A stretch of 64,000 nt of DNA from Spirodela intermedia (lineage: Eukaryota > Streptophyta > Magnoliopsida > Alismatales > Araceae). The stretch spans positions 7,759,221 through 7,823,220 of the forward strand of contig LR746270.1 of the NCBI GenBank assembly GCA_902729315.2, read 5' to 3'. This document shows, piece by piece, positions 11,261-24,197 of this stretch. The notes under the pieces were generated by a model. That model was not told the DNA's origin. It did no database searches and saw only the letters and a program-made list of their open reading frames with translations. How positions within the stretch are numbered: the stretch's first letter is position 1; every line of letters starts with the position of its first letter. The translations under genes and the position numbers were made by a program.

Positions 11261-12289
11261 CAGATTTTTATAGGTGTCGTTAAGCCTAAATCTTTTCAAT
11301 CAAAATAAGATAAATTGGTCCTAAATCTGATTTGCATAAGAATTTATAAATAGCAGTGAGTTAGGTCGTATCCTTAGGGAATTCAAACTAAATGATTTAA
11401 TACTCATATGTTTAAGTGGAAGAGGAAGAATGTGAATGAAAGAGATGAGAAGGGTGAGAGATGAGTTCTTGATCTGATTTCTCAGATTTGGAAGGGATGA
11501 AATCAGAAATCAAATAATGTGTAAAATAGTATTCCTCAAACCTAACCTAGATCTAATTTTAGACTGAAATCTAACCCTAGATGAACAAAGATATCATTCA
11601 CTATGAAACTAACTTGGCTTCACCACTCCTTCCTTATTTTTGCTAGAAAGATGTGCTTTTGCAATAGTGGGAGAGGCTTCATTCAGGCGAGATGAACTTG
11701 TATTCTTGTTACAATACACCTTCAAACATGCACGGTGGAGCCCTAGAAAACCTTTCCCCTTTGGACGGCTGCAAGGACCACAATTTTCTACTATCAAAGA
11801 GCTGTTCATATCATTATTTTCCCCTCAATATATAGAGCAATGTCCTCGCCTCTCTCTCTTTTTCTTCTCTATGTATGAGAGAGACTGTGGGAAGGTTCTA
11901 GTGACTTTGCACCTTTCTAGCTAACTGCCACCATTAGATCTATGGGTCTCCTCTCTCTACTACCTTCCACCGTTGGATTGGTGAGCCCTCCTTCCTTGGT
12001 GTCTATGTTTCTTGGTCATTGAATTGCTTTTGTCATAAAGAGAACTTGTTGCATGCAATGGTCGGATTCCAACCACATATTGAACGCCCTAGACCTGAGT
12101 AATAGATCACTAAAAATTACTTGAAGGGAATCAAAAGAGTAATTCAAGAAAATTTTAAAAAATATCAAAAATATTAATATACTTTTAGACATATTAAAAT
12201 CACATCATTAGGGTGAGTAAATGTTGAATAATATCTCAAATAATACTAAAATATAGAAGATAAATGTACATATTTAACTTACTATTTAT
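11261..12289. other. Retroelement-derived sequence, unassigned
   Basis: Contains CCTTAGGGAATTC near 11370, similar to the motif in repeats S and Q, and a 94-codon plus-strand ORF (11640-11924) that I do not recognise. Probably LTR or leader debris. Confidence 0.35.
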
Positions 12290-13589
12290 GTGTTATCACA
12301 CCCCCCAACTTAACTCATTGCTAGTCCCTTAGTTATGAATTAAAGAAGAATGTGATGTTACATAGTTGCCAAGCTCTCAAACTCTTTTGTCTAATTCTCA
12401 TACATATGAACATGTACTTCGCAAATTCACAAAGAAACACTAGCTCAATTCATGTTTAAGTACTTCTAAGTCTTCCTTAGACATAAGTTAGAACCAATTT
12501 ACTATCATTTATCACTAGTTTATTTCACTTTAAGACTAACTTTGCACTTTGTATCCTCATCATGTATGTTTGAAGTGCACCAAGGTTAAGACTTGGCTCA
12601 ATTACACCAGCTTGTTCATATTTTATACTCCCTGTAGGTAACTTTTCCCATAGACATTTTTTTTTTGTTTTGTCCAAGCCTCACATATGGAATCTCCACG
12701 AGACAATTGGGAAGGCCCCTTTTATCATGCATACCTCTCGGGACTTCACTCTGCAAGGTTTGTGACAGGATTTTCACAAGCCTTGCTGATCTTAGTCTCA
12801 CATGTGGAAGCCCCACGGGATCAACACAAGTGCTGTTTTTGCATTTTTGATATGTAGCAGGCATTAGCAAGCCTTGCTGATCCTAGTCACATGTGTGGAA
12901 GCCCCACGCGATCAGTCAAGGTGCTACCAAATTTTATTTACTAGTATGATCTTCACCCATGTCATGCCTTGCATCAAGCATAGTCATGACTAATTCATCA
13001 AAGATGCTTCAGCTAGCTCTAGTGCAGTTCAATTATATTTTGATCCGAACTGAAATATTTACTACACTAAATCTGATATAGAAGTAAATTAACACAAAAT
13101 ATTACTAGTAATCTTACATGATTTGATCCATACAAGTAGTTCATGATTATACTTGTGTGTAAGAAAAGCACTTAAATATGACTATCTTTTGTGCTCAACG
13201 GATGCACTATTTACTTTATTTTACTGCTGCTCCCCCCTAATAGAACATTGCAATGTCCTTAGTGCATTCTATAAGAAGAAAAGACAACTCAAAATGAAGT
13301 TTGTGTGAAAATAAATGAAGAGCTAAGGATGGCAAACCCAAAGTGATGTTTGATGGAGAGACATCATGCATACATCCTGATTGTAACTCAATGAATGATG
13401 TGGTAGGTGGACACTGAGGTAAAAATAAAATAGTCAACTTAACTAGAAGAAAATGAACACTAAAAGAAACTTAGTCGAACAAAACAAAACAAAATTTACT
13501 GATGCAAGAGTCAGCAACTACTACTAGGATGATGCAGTTGATTGAGGTTGATTGAGGTTGATAGAGCTAGCAGCTGCTTGCTGATCATT
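12290..13589 (-). mobile_element. 3' untranslated region of the Athila-like element
   Basis: Lies downstream (minus strand) of the integrase end at about 13590. It contains a CACACCCCCCAACTTAA stretch and two degenerate ~92-bp-period repeats (about 12777-12835 and 12869-12926) around CAAGCCTTGCTGATC and GTGGAAGCCCCACG, with a weaker third unit near 12675. Long non-coding 3' regions are typical of Athila elements. No envelope-like ORF was recognised. Confidence 0.5.
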
Positions 13590-16500
13590 CTCAAGGTAGG
13601 GTTTCAAACACTTTTATCTTAAATGTTTTTCTAGTCTTTAGATCTACTATTAAGATAGCTCCACAATTAGAAATCTGCACAACAATAAATGGTTCATCCC
13701 ATCTTGATTTAAGTTTTTCCAAAAATAATTTTAATCATGAATTATATAACCAAACCTTCTGATTTTCAACAAAAGATTTACGATTTAGATTTCTATCATG
13801 AAAAGCTTTGAGTTTTGCTCTGTAGATATGCAAATTCTCAAAAGCTTCATTACATAGCTTCTAAAGTTCTTGTATTTGAAGAAGACAATGCTTCTCTACA
13901 TGATCCAAGGATAGATTAAGTTGCTTGATAACCCAATAAGCACAATGTTCAATCTCAACTAGAAGATGACATACTTTTCTATAAATCAAATGATAAGGAG
14001 ACATGCCAATTGGGTTTTTGTAAGTTATTCTATAGGTCCACAATGCATCCAGTAATTTTTCTGCCCAATCTTTGCCATTAGGTCAGATAATTTTTTTCAA
14101 AATCTTCTTAATTTCTTTATTGCAAAGCTCTACCTGTCCATTAGCCTATAGATGATGAGGGGTTGTGATTCTATTTTGGACTCCATATTTTCTAAGTAGA
14201 TTTTGGAAGTGTGAATTGTTAAAGTGGGAACCGCCATCACTAACAATGACATGAGGGCATCCAAACCTAGAGAAAATGTTTTGCACAATGAACTTAATAA
14301 CAATCTTATGATCATTTGTCCTAGTTGGAATAACCTCTACCCACTTGCACACATAATCTATAGCTAAAAGAATATACTTATTACATGTAGATGAAGGAAA
14401 TGGACCCATGAAATCAATTCTCCATAAATCAAAATTTTCTACCTCCAAGATCAATTGTAGTGGCATTGTGTCCCTTTTGGAGATGTTCACCGTAGCTTGA
14501 GATGGTGTGCATTTCCTACAAAACTCATGAGCATCAAGAAAAAATGTTGACCAATAGAAACCACACTATAAAAATTTTGCAGCAATCTTTTTAGAGGCAA
14601 AATGTCCTCCACAAGTAGAAGAATAACACATGGTTAGAATGTTAAATTACTACTTTCTGGTACACATCTGTAGAGAATTTGGTCAGCACCGAAATTAAAA
14701 AGTTCTGGTTCTTCCCAAAAATAAAATTTGAGGTCACTAAAAAACTTACATTTAACATTTGCAAACCATCTTGCAAGTAATTGTCTTGTCACTAGATAAT
14801 TGAGAATATGAGTGTACCACAACATCTTGCATGCATTAACACTCAACAATTGTTCATCAAGAAAAGAATCTAAAATAGGTATATTATCATGAACTCGTAA
14901 TCTAGACAAATGATCTGCTACATAATTCTCACTACCCTTTTTGTCGTTGATATCTAAGTCAAATTCTGTAGTAAAAGAATCCATCATATTAATCTAGGTT
15001 TTGCTTCTTTCTTAGCCAAAAGAAATTTGATTACAAAGTGATATGTATAAACAATCACTATATTTCCCAGATGGTAAGAACAAAATTTATCTAGGGTGAA
15101 AACAATAACAATTAATTATTTTTCAGTAATAGTGTAATTCAATTGCATGTCAACAAGAGTTTTGCTAGCATAATAAATTACTACTAGCTTGTATATATTC
15201 GTTGACTCAATACAGCACCTATAACAAAAGTCATACGCATCACACATATGTTTAAAAGGGTAAGTTCAATTTGGGCCTTCAAGGATGGGCACTTCAATAA
15301 GGGCCTGGTTAAGTTTTAAGAAAGTTTTAAGAAAGTTGATTTAGCTAAATTGGTAAATCCTTTAATAAATCGTTAATAAAAATCAACATGTCTTAAGAAT
15401 GAGTGTAGTTGATGAATAGAAGTGGGAAGGGGAAGATTTTGTATCACCTCAATTTTTGTCTTGTCGACTTCTAATCCTTACTAACTAACTATGTGGCTTA
15501 GCACCACACCTTTAGTTACCATGAAGTGGGACTTTTCCCAACTTAAAATGAGTTTCTATTTCGCAAAAATATGTAGAACTTTGGTGAGGTTGATTAACCG
15601 ATCATCAAAGGTTTGACCAAATATGAAAAAGTCTTCCATAAAGATCTCCTACTATTGTGGAGAATATGACAATCATACATCGTTAAAAGGTGGCTGGTGC
15701 ATTGCATAGCCCGAATGACATTCTAGTGACAGCATATGTACCAAAAGGCAGGTGAAGGTCATCTTCTCCTAATCTTCTAGACATATAGCTACCTAATTTA
15801 ACTAGAATATCCATCCTAAAAACTAAAATAGTGTTGACCAGCAAGTCGTTCTAATATTTGATCAATAAATGGCAAGGAAAAATGATCCTTCTTAGTGACT
15901 TGATTTAATTTCCTGTAATCAATACAAACCCTCTAATTTGTGGTTAGGCAGGTTTTAATTTTCTCTCCTTTGTCATTTGTTGATACCGTGATGCCTGATT
16001 TCTTTGGGACAACATGAATTGGGCTAACCCATGGGATACTAGAAATGACATAGATGATTCTAACATCCAACCACTTTAGGATTTTAGCCTTAACTACCCC
16101 CAACATTTTTGAATTGAGTCTTCGTTGTATGTCTCTAATTGACTGGGCATTCTCTTGAGTGAATATTCTATGCATACATATTTCAAGACTAATTCCTTGG
16201 ATATCTGAAAGAGACCAATTGATGGTTGTCTGGTATTACCTTAATATATTTATTAATCTCTCTTCTTGATCAATTGTTAAGGTTGAAGAGATAATGATAG
16301 GGAATATATCAAGTAAGCCTAAATATTCATACTTCATGTGTGAAGGTAATGGCTTCAAGGCTGGAAGGGTACTTAGGAAAGCTGTAGAAGAATTTTCCAT
16401 ATTGTTGTTAATGTGTGGATACATCATATTGCTTGTATCTTCGCTGAAAATTTCCTCTACACACACATCAACAACATCAACCATGCACAAATCTTCAAAC

Positions 16501-16903
16501 TCGTAAGTATATTTCAATAATTTTATAATTTTTAATTTAACTTTATCTTGTCTGAATTTTAATTCTATTGTCCCCTTACCCCAATTTGTTGTTGCTTTTG
16601 TTGTGGCTAGACATGGTCGCCCTCAAATAGTTGGAGCATGATTAATATTTTCTATAATTTTTATATCAACAATAATAAAATATATTGGAAAATAACAATG
16701 TTCAATTTTAACAATAACATCTTCTAAGACCCCATATGGTTAACGGACTGATCTATCAGTCAATTACAATTCTACTAATAATGGTTGCAAATCATCAATC
16801 TTATACAAATCATATAGGGCCTTGGGTAATATATTAACACTTGCTCTTGAATCAAGTAAAGAATGTGTAAAAATCATACCTTGGATTTGACATTTGATCA
16901 ATG
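13590..16903 (-). pseudogene. Athila-like Ty3/gypsy pol remnant (protease, RT, RNase H, integrase)
   Basis: Read on the minus strand from high to low coordinates: aspartic protease near 16850 (LLDSRASVNILP, with Arg for the usual Gly); the pre-RT segment around 16517-16236 (LKPLPSHMKYEYLG); RT from 16175 (WVSPIHVVPKKSGIT) to about 15300, with the catalytic box reading FMED near 15640 instead of FMDD; the RNase H end and linker around 14987-14640 (KKGSENYVADHLSRL); and the integrase core at 14490-14146 (WRIDFMGPFPSS, VSDGGSHF) continuing to 13861 (NPIGMSPYHLIY) and about 13600. The many stops and frameshifts make it inactive. It is separated from its gag part by an inserted R LTR (16909-18667). 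Confidence 0.85.
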
Positions 16904-16908
16904 GTGCT

Positions 16909-18667
16909 TAATAAGTCTTCATTATCATGAGTTAATAATTAGTAAATAATATATTTTTAGCCTTAATTCATGATAAATATACTTATATTTATGTTAAAGT
17001 GTGAAAAGTGGTTTTTAGTTGAATAACGTGAATTTTTGAGTAATTATGTGATTTTATATAAATTTATATGATTTTTACAGTTTTACTTTTGAAATAAATG
17101 AAGAAAAAGAAATAAAAATAAAAATATAACAAAATGGGGGGGACCTGTTGGCCAACTAGGCCTGCAAGTGAGTCAAAAATGTAGTCGAAGAGCAACCATG
17201 AGTAGGGGCTCAAGTGACTAGGACCAATAGGGGCACGTGTGCACCACTCCCCTTTCACATCACCGGTGGCCAGCCGATTGTGAGGTAAGATTGTGAGGTA
17301 AGGAGTGGTCATACATGTGTGAGAAATGGACTTGATTGTAAATGTAATATTACTATATATTTGTCTGAAACTTTGCACACAAGTGATGTGAGACTAAACC
17401 TGCATCACACCTTCCCCAAAAAGGGTTCCATGATTTTAATACCTAAAATATCTCTTATTTATAACAAAGATATTCTATGATGATGTTATTTGATAAGGGT
17501 ATTAGAATACTTATGTCAATCTATCTCATGTAGGTAGGTAATCAGTGTGGGTTCGAATCCTCCTAGAGCTAAAACTCATATTTTTTATCTGATTATTGCA
17601 ACTTTCTTGTAGATCGTTGGTGAAGAATTAAGCCACCAAAAATGTTGGATCATCGACGAAAATCTTGTCAACGTGATTCGTAAAGTATTGTTACTAAAAT
17701 TATTGAATGATTCGCGATAAAAGAATCATGAATCCATCAAATAAAGCATCTCCGATTGATCAACAAATAAGTTGTCATCGGAAAGAGGACAATCTACTGG
17801 GAAATGAGTTGCCACCTCTTGAGAGTATACCGGATGCGATGAAGAGCCTCCTCTTATTGTGCGGACCTAAAGATGAAGCTCTCTAACATGTGCCCCACCT
17901 CCATCTAGTTCCTCCTTGTCAGGTGATAGTTGTTAGAGAACCGCAAAGTCGTTGTTTTTTTGCTCCACTAGATGACAGCCACTAGAGATGATTCGATGAC
18001 CTATTTCATTGATCTCTATACTTCATAAAGAGATCTAGAGATTACCTACATCGTGCTTGTCCAAGAAGGGCCTTCGAGACTGTGAACACTACATGACGAT
18101 CCTCCTAAATGCTCAGGATTCTGATGCATCATTGACTCATTGCTGTTGCAACGTCAGAACTCTATTTTCTTACTTTGAACTTAATTTTTACTTCATTTAG
18201 TAATAACTTGTGTGATTTCAATTTATCAAGATATACTTTATTCTATTACGATTCTTCTAGCTTTTACAGATCTTAATTTGATCAATTAAATCGTTTGTAA
18301 TTACTTACGTAAAAATTACTGAGCAGAACTCTATTTTTGTATGATTCACATTCGTCAAGTGCTAATATCATCCTAACATTGCACCCTTATTTCCCTTTTT
18401 TGTGAATTTTAAATATATTTTATTTTCATTTTTTAATGTAAAATTTATAAAAAATAGTATTCTTTGAAACAAAATCTAAATAATTACCTGATATTATACT
18501 ACATCCTTATGATCAACTTGGAAAATTACTACTATTTTTTTAAGTTGTATTGAATTATAATTGATATGTTTTTTTAGAAATACTTCTAAATATCCAAAAA
18601 TTTATATTTTCTAATTTTATAAATTTTAAATTTGTGTGATTTACTATATAACGACTAAGTCACGTTA
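16909..18667 (+). mobile_element. Solo LTR of family R (copy R1) inserted in the Athila element
   Basis: The ends read TAATAAGTCTTC and CTAAGTCACGTTA, one substitution each from the family TG...CA. Flanking 5-mers GTGCT (16904-16908) and TTGCT (18668-18672) form a near-perfect target-site duplication. Joining the two flanks gives the expected continuous gag-protease reading of the host element, so the insertion site is exact. The longest R copy (1759 bp); it carries a P-like module at about 17130-17400. Confidence 0.8.
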
Positions 18668-18672
18668 TTGCT

Positions 18673-20500
18673 CTAAGATCATGTCACTTTGTAGGAATCT
18701 TATTCAATAATATAAAACTAATTGTCTCAAACAATAGAATACATTTTTGTTTTCGAAGTGGTGTACACAGATCTTCCAATACTTTAGCATATGCAGAAAT
18801 ATGTTGAATGGCATCTACAAAAGGAATGCTAATTGTGACTTATTTAAAAATATCTAAAATTTTATCATCCTTATGATTATTCTTAACCTTTGCACCACGT
18901 AATGCTTCAAGAAAAGGAATGGGAGGAAGATATGCTGAAGGATCAAGTTCAATGATTTCCTTTTTCTTACCTTCATTTTTCGACAAACTCACCTCCTCTT
19001 GTGCTTCAAGTTCTTCTTCATTCTTTGAATCTCCTGTAGTTGTGCAATATGGGTCAGCGAGCACCTTATCATTTTGAAGTTTGGAAATAGCATTAAGAGT
19101 CTCACAACCTTGATCATGAAAATCTACTTGATGCACATAATGTTGACTCAAGGAACCACCTAAAGTTTTGGGATTTATAGATGGTTTTGTCGATCTAGAT
19201 GGTTGTATTGATAATTGACCTAATTCCCTACTACTATTACCAATTTCGATTCTTTTATCATGTTGTTTATCAGATCGACTTTGATCTCATTGATCCTATC
19301 CTTCAATTTTGAGCTTCATACACTCCATTTTCTGTCTTAGCTCTCTCTATTCTTGCAACATTTGTTTTAGAAGTTCTTGTGTAGCTAATTCATTACCCCT
19401 TGTAGGTTTCTGTGGATAATGGTGAGTCATAAAGGTATCATGATTTTGATAATTTGATTTGTGTATATGTAAGTTCTATGAAGAAATAAAAGGACTAGCT
19501 TGAGGGGTTGTCTCTTAGTTTTTCTTCCAACCATTATATTGGTTTCCACCAACTTGATTGTTTCTATAGTTAAGAGTTATAATTCTTGTTTGAAAATACA
19601 TTTGATTTGTGTCCTTGCCAACTATTCTCGACATGGTTAGAAGGGAATTGATTTCCTATCATTACTTGATCATATTTTGAGTAGTCAACCTCCACATGCT
19701 CATAGCTTGAACATACTACGTAGGCTGCCATATTTTGATATGTTTTAAGTTGTTGATTGATGGTTGAAACCTGTTACTGAAGACTTTTGTATCAACCCCT
19801 GCGCACATTCGGTTAGTTTCTCAACTTTATTAATGAATAAACCAGCCTCTACATTCTTCAAATCATGAATGCCTACCTTCTTAGGTCCCATGAACCTACC
19901 ACTTTGATTTAAGACATAATGATGTCTGCTGTTCTCAGCTAATGTTTTAATAAATTCTAGTGCTTTTTCCTCATATTTATTCATAAATGTCCCACAAGAG
20001 GCAACATATATCATGTGCCTATCTCTCTCATTCAATTGTTCATAAAAAATCTGAACTAATTGCCAATTCTGAATCCCCTGATGAGGGCCCTATCTCATGT
20101 AGTCCTTAATCCTCTCCCATGCCTCATAGAAAGATTCTTGAGGGCCTTGGACAAAATCCCTTATTAGTCTTCTAATAGAATTTGTTTTTCCTACTGAATA
20201 GTTGTTTCTGAGAAATGCTACCTCCATATCAGTCTAGGAATTCAGCTCTTGAGCTAAGGCTCAAAGCCAATCCTTAGCCTTATCTTAAATTTGAATTATT
20301 TATAGCTACTAGTTGGTCAAATTTGATTTAAATGACATAATGATTGTCTTGAATAATTTTACAGTAAATATTTGTGTAAATGTCTTTCTTGAGCTTTAGT
20401 AGTCTCCATACATTTCATAGATTTCTCTTAGATTTTTTGCATCAAGTACCTTGATAGTTAGATAATCATATTTGATTGAAAACATCTAAAAGTAAGGATC
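18673..20500 (-). pseudogene. Athila-like gag remnant
   Basis: The minus strand shows gag-type segments: FVQGPQESFYEAWERIKDY near 20130 and NWQLVQIFYEQLNERDRH around 20050, continuous with an open stretch 20035-19745. A C-terminal segment at 19151-18840 contains SAYLPPIPFLEALRGAK, the region before the protease in Athila polyproteins. It continues as INIPFVDAIQ-like codons to the R1 insertion. Stops and frameshifts throughout. Together with the pol remnant this is one decayed element. Neither LTR could be assigned. Confidence 0.8.
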
Positions 20501-21189
20501 TAATACCATGTGAATATAATAAACTTGGTAAGCTTTTATACCCATGTTTTCCTTTAAGTAGTCTCCTTGGTTCAAATGTGTTAATTATTACTCTGTGTGG
20601 TATATTCTGTAAATAAAGACACATTTTACAATACTATGTAACATGCTTATTCTCGTATGATGAAAGTAGTCATTTGTATGAATTCAACATTACTATTCAG
20701 ATGTATATTTGATAAAATCTCAAAATTTCAAAACAATGCTCTATCAATATTGATAAGTTCTCAATAAATTTTATTTGTGATTATCAAAACTAATGCGATG
20801 AACAAAAAATGAGATTATGAAAACATAAATTTTATTTTTTACTATCTTAGTTGAAACCTCACTTCTTAATCTTAGTGCAGCTCTAAACCCAACAAGTGAG
20901 ATTGATTATTCTCTGAATTATATGATTAAAGATATTAATTTTTATTTATTTATTTTGTTTAAAACACATACTGAGATAATTTTCTGAAACAAAGTTTTAC
21001 ATATTTATATCAATTTATTAATATTTATTTAAAAATAAAAGGTTAAATGTGATTGTGAATTATGTTGGTTAAATATGAAATTTTAATATTTATAATTCTG
21101 GAATGAGTTGATATATTTTTATTTTTATTTTTATTTTTGGGATTTTAGATTGAATTTGAAGAATTTTCTTGGAACTTTTATTATGACAA
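20501..21189. other. AT-rich sequence upstream of Athila gag, nothing recognised
   Basis: Expected to hold the element's leader or 5' LTR, but I could not find a matching direct repeat on the far side. Confidence 0.4.
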
Positions 21190-22570
21190 AAATAATAAAA
21201 TAACACTAGGGAGCGACTGGTTGACCTTTGACCCGCCTGTCACGCAAAGAGCTGACTGGAAAAATCAGAAAAAATCAGAACTAAATGAATGATGATACTA
21301 AAATTGTGATTTCTCCGTGAAAACTTATCAGATTGATCTGAAATTTGAAATTAAGCGGTTTTACTTACTACAATTAGATATGCTAAAAATTTCATTTTTG
21401 ATGGTAATTCAAGTGTTAAAAGAGAGTCAAAGACTAAAGATGAAAAATAAACAAAAACAGTTAAATCAAAAGTAAATGAGAGATTTTCAGATCTAAGGAA
21501 GCTCCTTGTTTCTCTATTAATGAGGTTAAAATAAGGGGCTCCTTGCACCTCTGGAGGGGGAGGACGGTGGGCTAGAAGCCAGGAGGCCATGAGGCACGAA
21601 AATGCAAGAGAGAGGGCTGAAGAGCCAAGAAATGAGGAGGATCTCAGAATCAAGGGCGCTGCAATCAATAGAATTCATTAAATTTTTAATATTAATCATT
21701 GTTTCATTCCGTTTCTCTTTCTGTTCTTTGGGGTGATAAACATTGATCAGAAAGACTTTAATTTCGAATTCATTTAATTTAAGCATTTTGGTCTTCTCAT
21801 TTTCTTAGGTGACAAATTAGGGAAGAAAAAGACTTCCACTTTCATTCTTAGTTTTCATAATTACAAATTTAGTTGAAAATCAGATTTTAATTACTTAAAA
21901 TTTCTTTTCTTATCCTTGGGTGACAAATAACTAAAGGAAGAGTTTTTTATTCTAAGTCATAAGATTTAATTTAGATTCTAATGGACTTTACTGCATAATG
22001 AATGTCAAAGTCTAATTTTAGTTTTAGAATTTATTTTTTTATCATGAATTTAATTATTTTAGTTCAACCTTGATTGACAGCTAAGGAGTTTCTGTATTTC
22101 ATTCGTTTTAATTTTATTTTACATCTTATTTTTAATTATTTTAAAATAGTATCCACACCAAGAGATGTCATTCTATTAATAAACACCCTTCTCATCTTTC
22201 CATTCTATAATATTTAATCTATTTTCTTCTATTCTCGATTTAATCATCTCATCACTAAGACCCATTTTTTTATTATCTAGAGCCGATTAAAGAAATAAAT
22301 TTACAAAATTAATTGGGGAAGGAGGATATAAAGTATTGAAGAGAAGAGATTACATCATTTCTCTCATCTCACTTCATTTTGCTCCTTTCTTTTAGTTAGA
22401 TCTGTGTTATAAAAGTTAAAATTAATCAAAATTAGTTTTCACCTTCCCTAAGGATCGAACTGAACTTGTACTAATAATAAAATTTACTTAGAGAGTTTAG
22501 TTATAATTTTTGTAAAATTTGCATGCACTAAAACCAACGACTAATGCATGATCAGATAGAACTAACTTGT
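21190..22570 (-). repeat. Repeat S, copy 2 (inverted relative to 7320-8580)
   Basis: Reverse-complement match to copy 1 over nearly its whole length, including the AGTTCGATCCTTAGGGA motif near 22450. A GC-richer C/T tract near 21540-21640 accounts for two short overlapping minus-strand ORFs that look non-coding. Confidence 0.6.
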
Positions 22571-22639
22571 ATATATAGATATGATTAAATAAAATACTCT
22601 AAAGATTCAAATACCTTTTAGGTTAACCATCAATTAACA

Positions 22640-24117
22640 AACTCAACTCCTATATAAATTCACACCAAAATTCACCACTACATCACCACCTCAAGATTTT
22701 CAACATCAGATAAAAGCATTCAACTCCCTTGAATAATTAAATAAAACTCAATTACATGTTCAACTACAAAGATTAAGGAAAAGTCTCATAAAATGACCTT
22801 AAATTTCATCTAGAATTTAGATGAAGGCTTCATTCTTATAGTCCTCTTCTTGTAAGGATGTCAGGTGAGACTAAAAACCATTACTACTTTGATCTAGTGG
22901 ATGTAGATTTTGCAAAGCTTGAATTTCGTTCCTCAATGTGTTACCTTTGTTTTGTTAGACTAACAAGTAATACCTCTTGTATTATGATAATTTTTTATAT
23001 AAGATATTTAAAACTATTGAAGTTCAAGAGGGTAAGAGATTATCATTCGGAATTATTTTGTTGTTGGGCTGATTCTGAGTTTATGGAGAAATCACATTCA
23101 AAAATCTGTTTTATTTTTTATTATCACAAAACATTTAAATTGTTAAGTTACGTTAGAACTTGAACAACATAAATCATTGTCACATATACTCATGAAATTT
23201 TTGATCTCTTAGAAGAATTATTCATTAAAGGACTCATATGCCACATACCTTCAGATTCACTACAAGATTCATGCCTCTAGGTGTCTAATATTTGATTAAA
23301 TGATTCAACTCCTTTAAAAGATTAAATAAAATTTAGTTCTATGTTCACCCACAAAACATTAAGGAAACATTTTACCAAATGTTATCCATCGATGATAGTG
23401 TTAAATTCAATTTTGTCTCGTATTTCAGTAAAAAGTATGATTATGAAGGCTTCATTCTTGTAGTCCGATTCTGGTAGAAATGTTGATTGAAAGTAAAAGA
23501 TGTTGCTTGGATCTAGTTGATAAAGTTCTCGTGAAGCTTGAAATTCATTCCTCAACATGTTACCTTCTGTTTCATTTGACCAACAAGGAATACCTCTTAA
23601 ATTTTGATAAAATGTTATTTATAAAATATAAACAAGACTTTTGAAACCATAGAGGGGTAAGAGTTGATCAGTCATAACTAATTAGTCATTCAAGAGGTAT
23701 TGAATTCATAAAGATATCTTGTTATGAAATATCTCTTACTTTTAGTCATCTCTCAAAAATTTATGCTGTAAGGCTAGTTAGAAATCAGAATCACTAGAAA
23801 CGAATACCACACGTACTATAAAGATTCGGATATGTCTTACAGGAAGTATTAATTAAAGGACAACTCTTGAAAATTTTCACTTCAAAATTTTCTAAGTGGC
23901 AAATATTAAGTTCTAACTCCCTTAAGTGATTAAATAAAATTTAATTATAATTTCATTCACAAAGATTGAGGAAATATTTCACCAAAAGTGATTTTCAAAT
24001 GATAATGTTGACTTTGATTCCGTCTGAAATTTTGATGAACAAGATGATATTGAAGACTTTATTCTTGTAGCTCGTTTATTATAAGGATGCTGACTGACGT
24101 TGCTGCTTTGATCTACT
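22640..24117 (+). repeat. Repeat family T, three tandem degenerate units
   Basis: The anchor (C/T)AACTCC(C/T)TT...ATTAAATAAAA recurs at about 22721, 23306 and 23914, a period of roughly 585-608 bp. A second conserved part contains GAAGGCTTCATTCTT(A/G)TAGTC and CTTTGATCTA(G/C)T. The third unit is cut off at about 24117, where the duplicated CYP98A block begins. Related sequence occurs at 31850-32360, 32930-33260 and 62720-63200. The ORF at 22858-23163 lies in one unit and is not conserved in the others. Confidence 0.6.
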
Positions 24118-24197
24118 TTGACCTCTCTCTTCTACCGTAGCAAGTCAGTAGGTTTCGTTTAAACAAAGAAAAAATGAGAGGGAGAAGGCGAGCAGGT

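Noticed and set aside
11093-11299. Arg/Glu-rich ORF as a small protein
   Set aside because: Translation of the CT-rich tract of repeat P; similar tracts at 52000-52240 give unrelated Leu/Ser-rich ORFs.
7320-22570. Repeats S as the LTR pair of the Athila element
   Set aside because: The two copies are in opposite orientation, whereas LTRs must be direct repeats.
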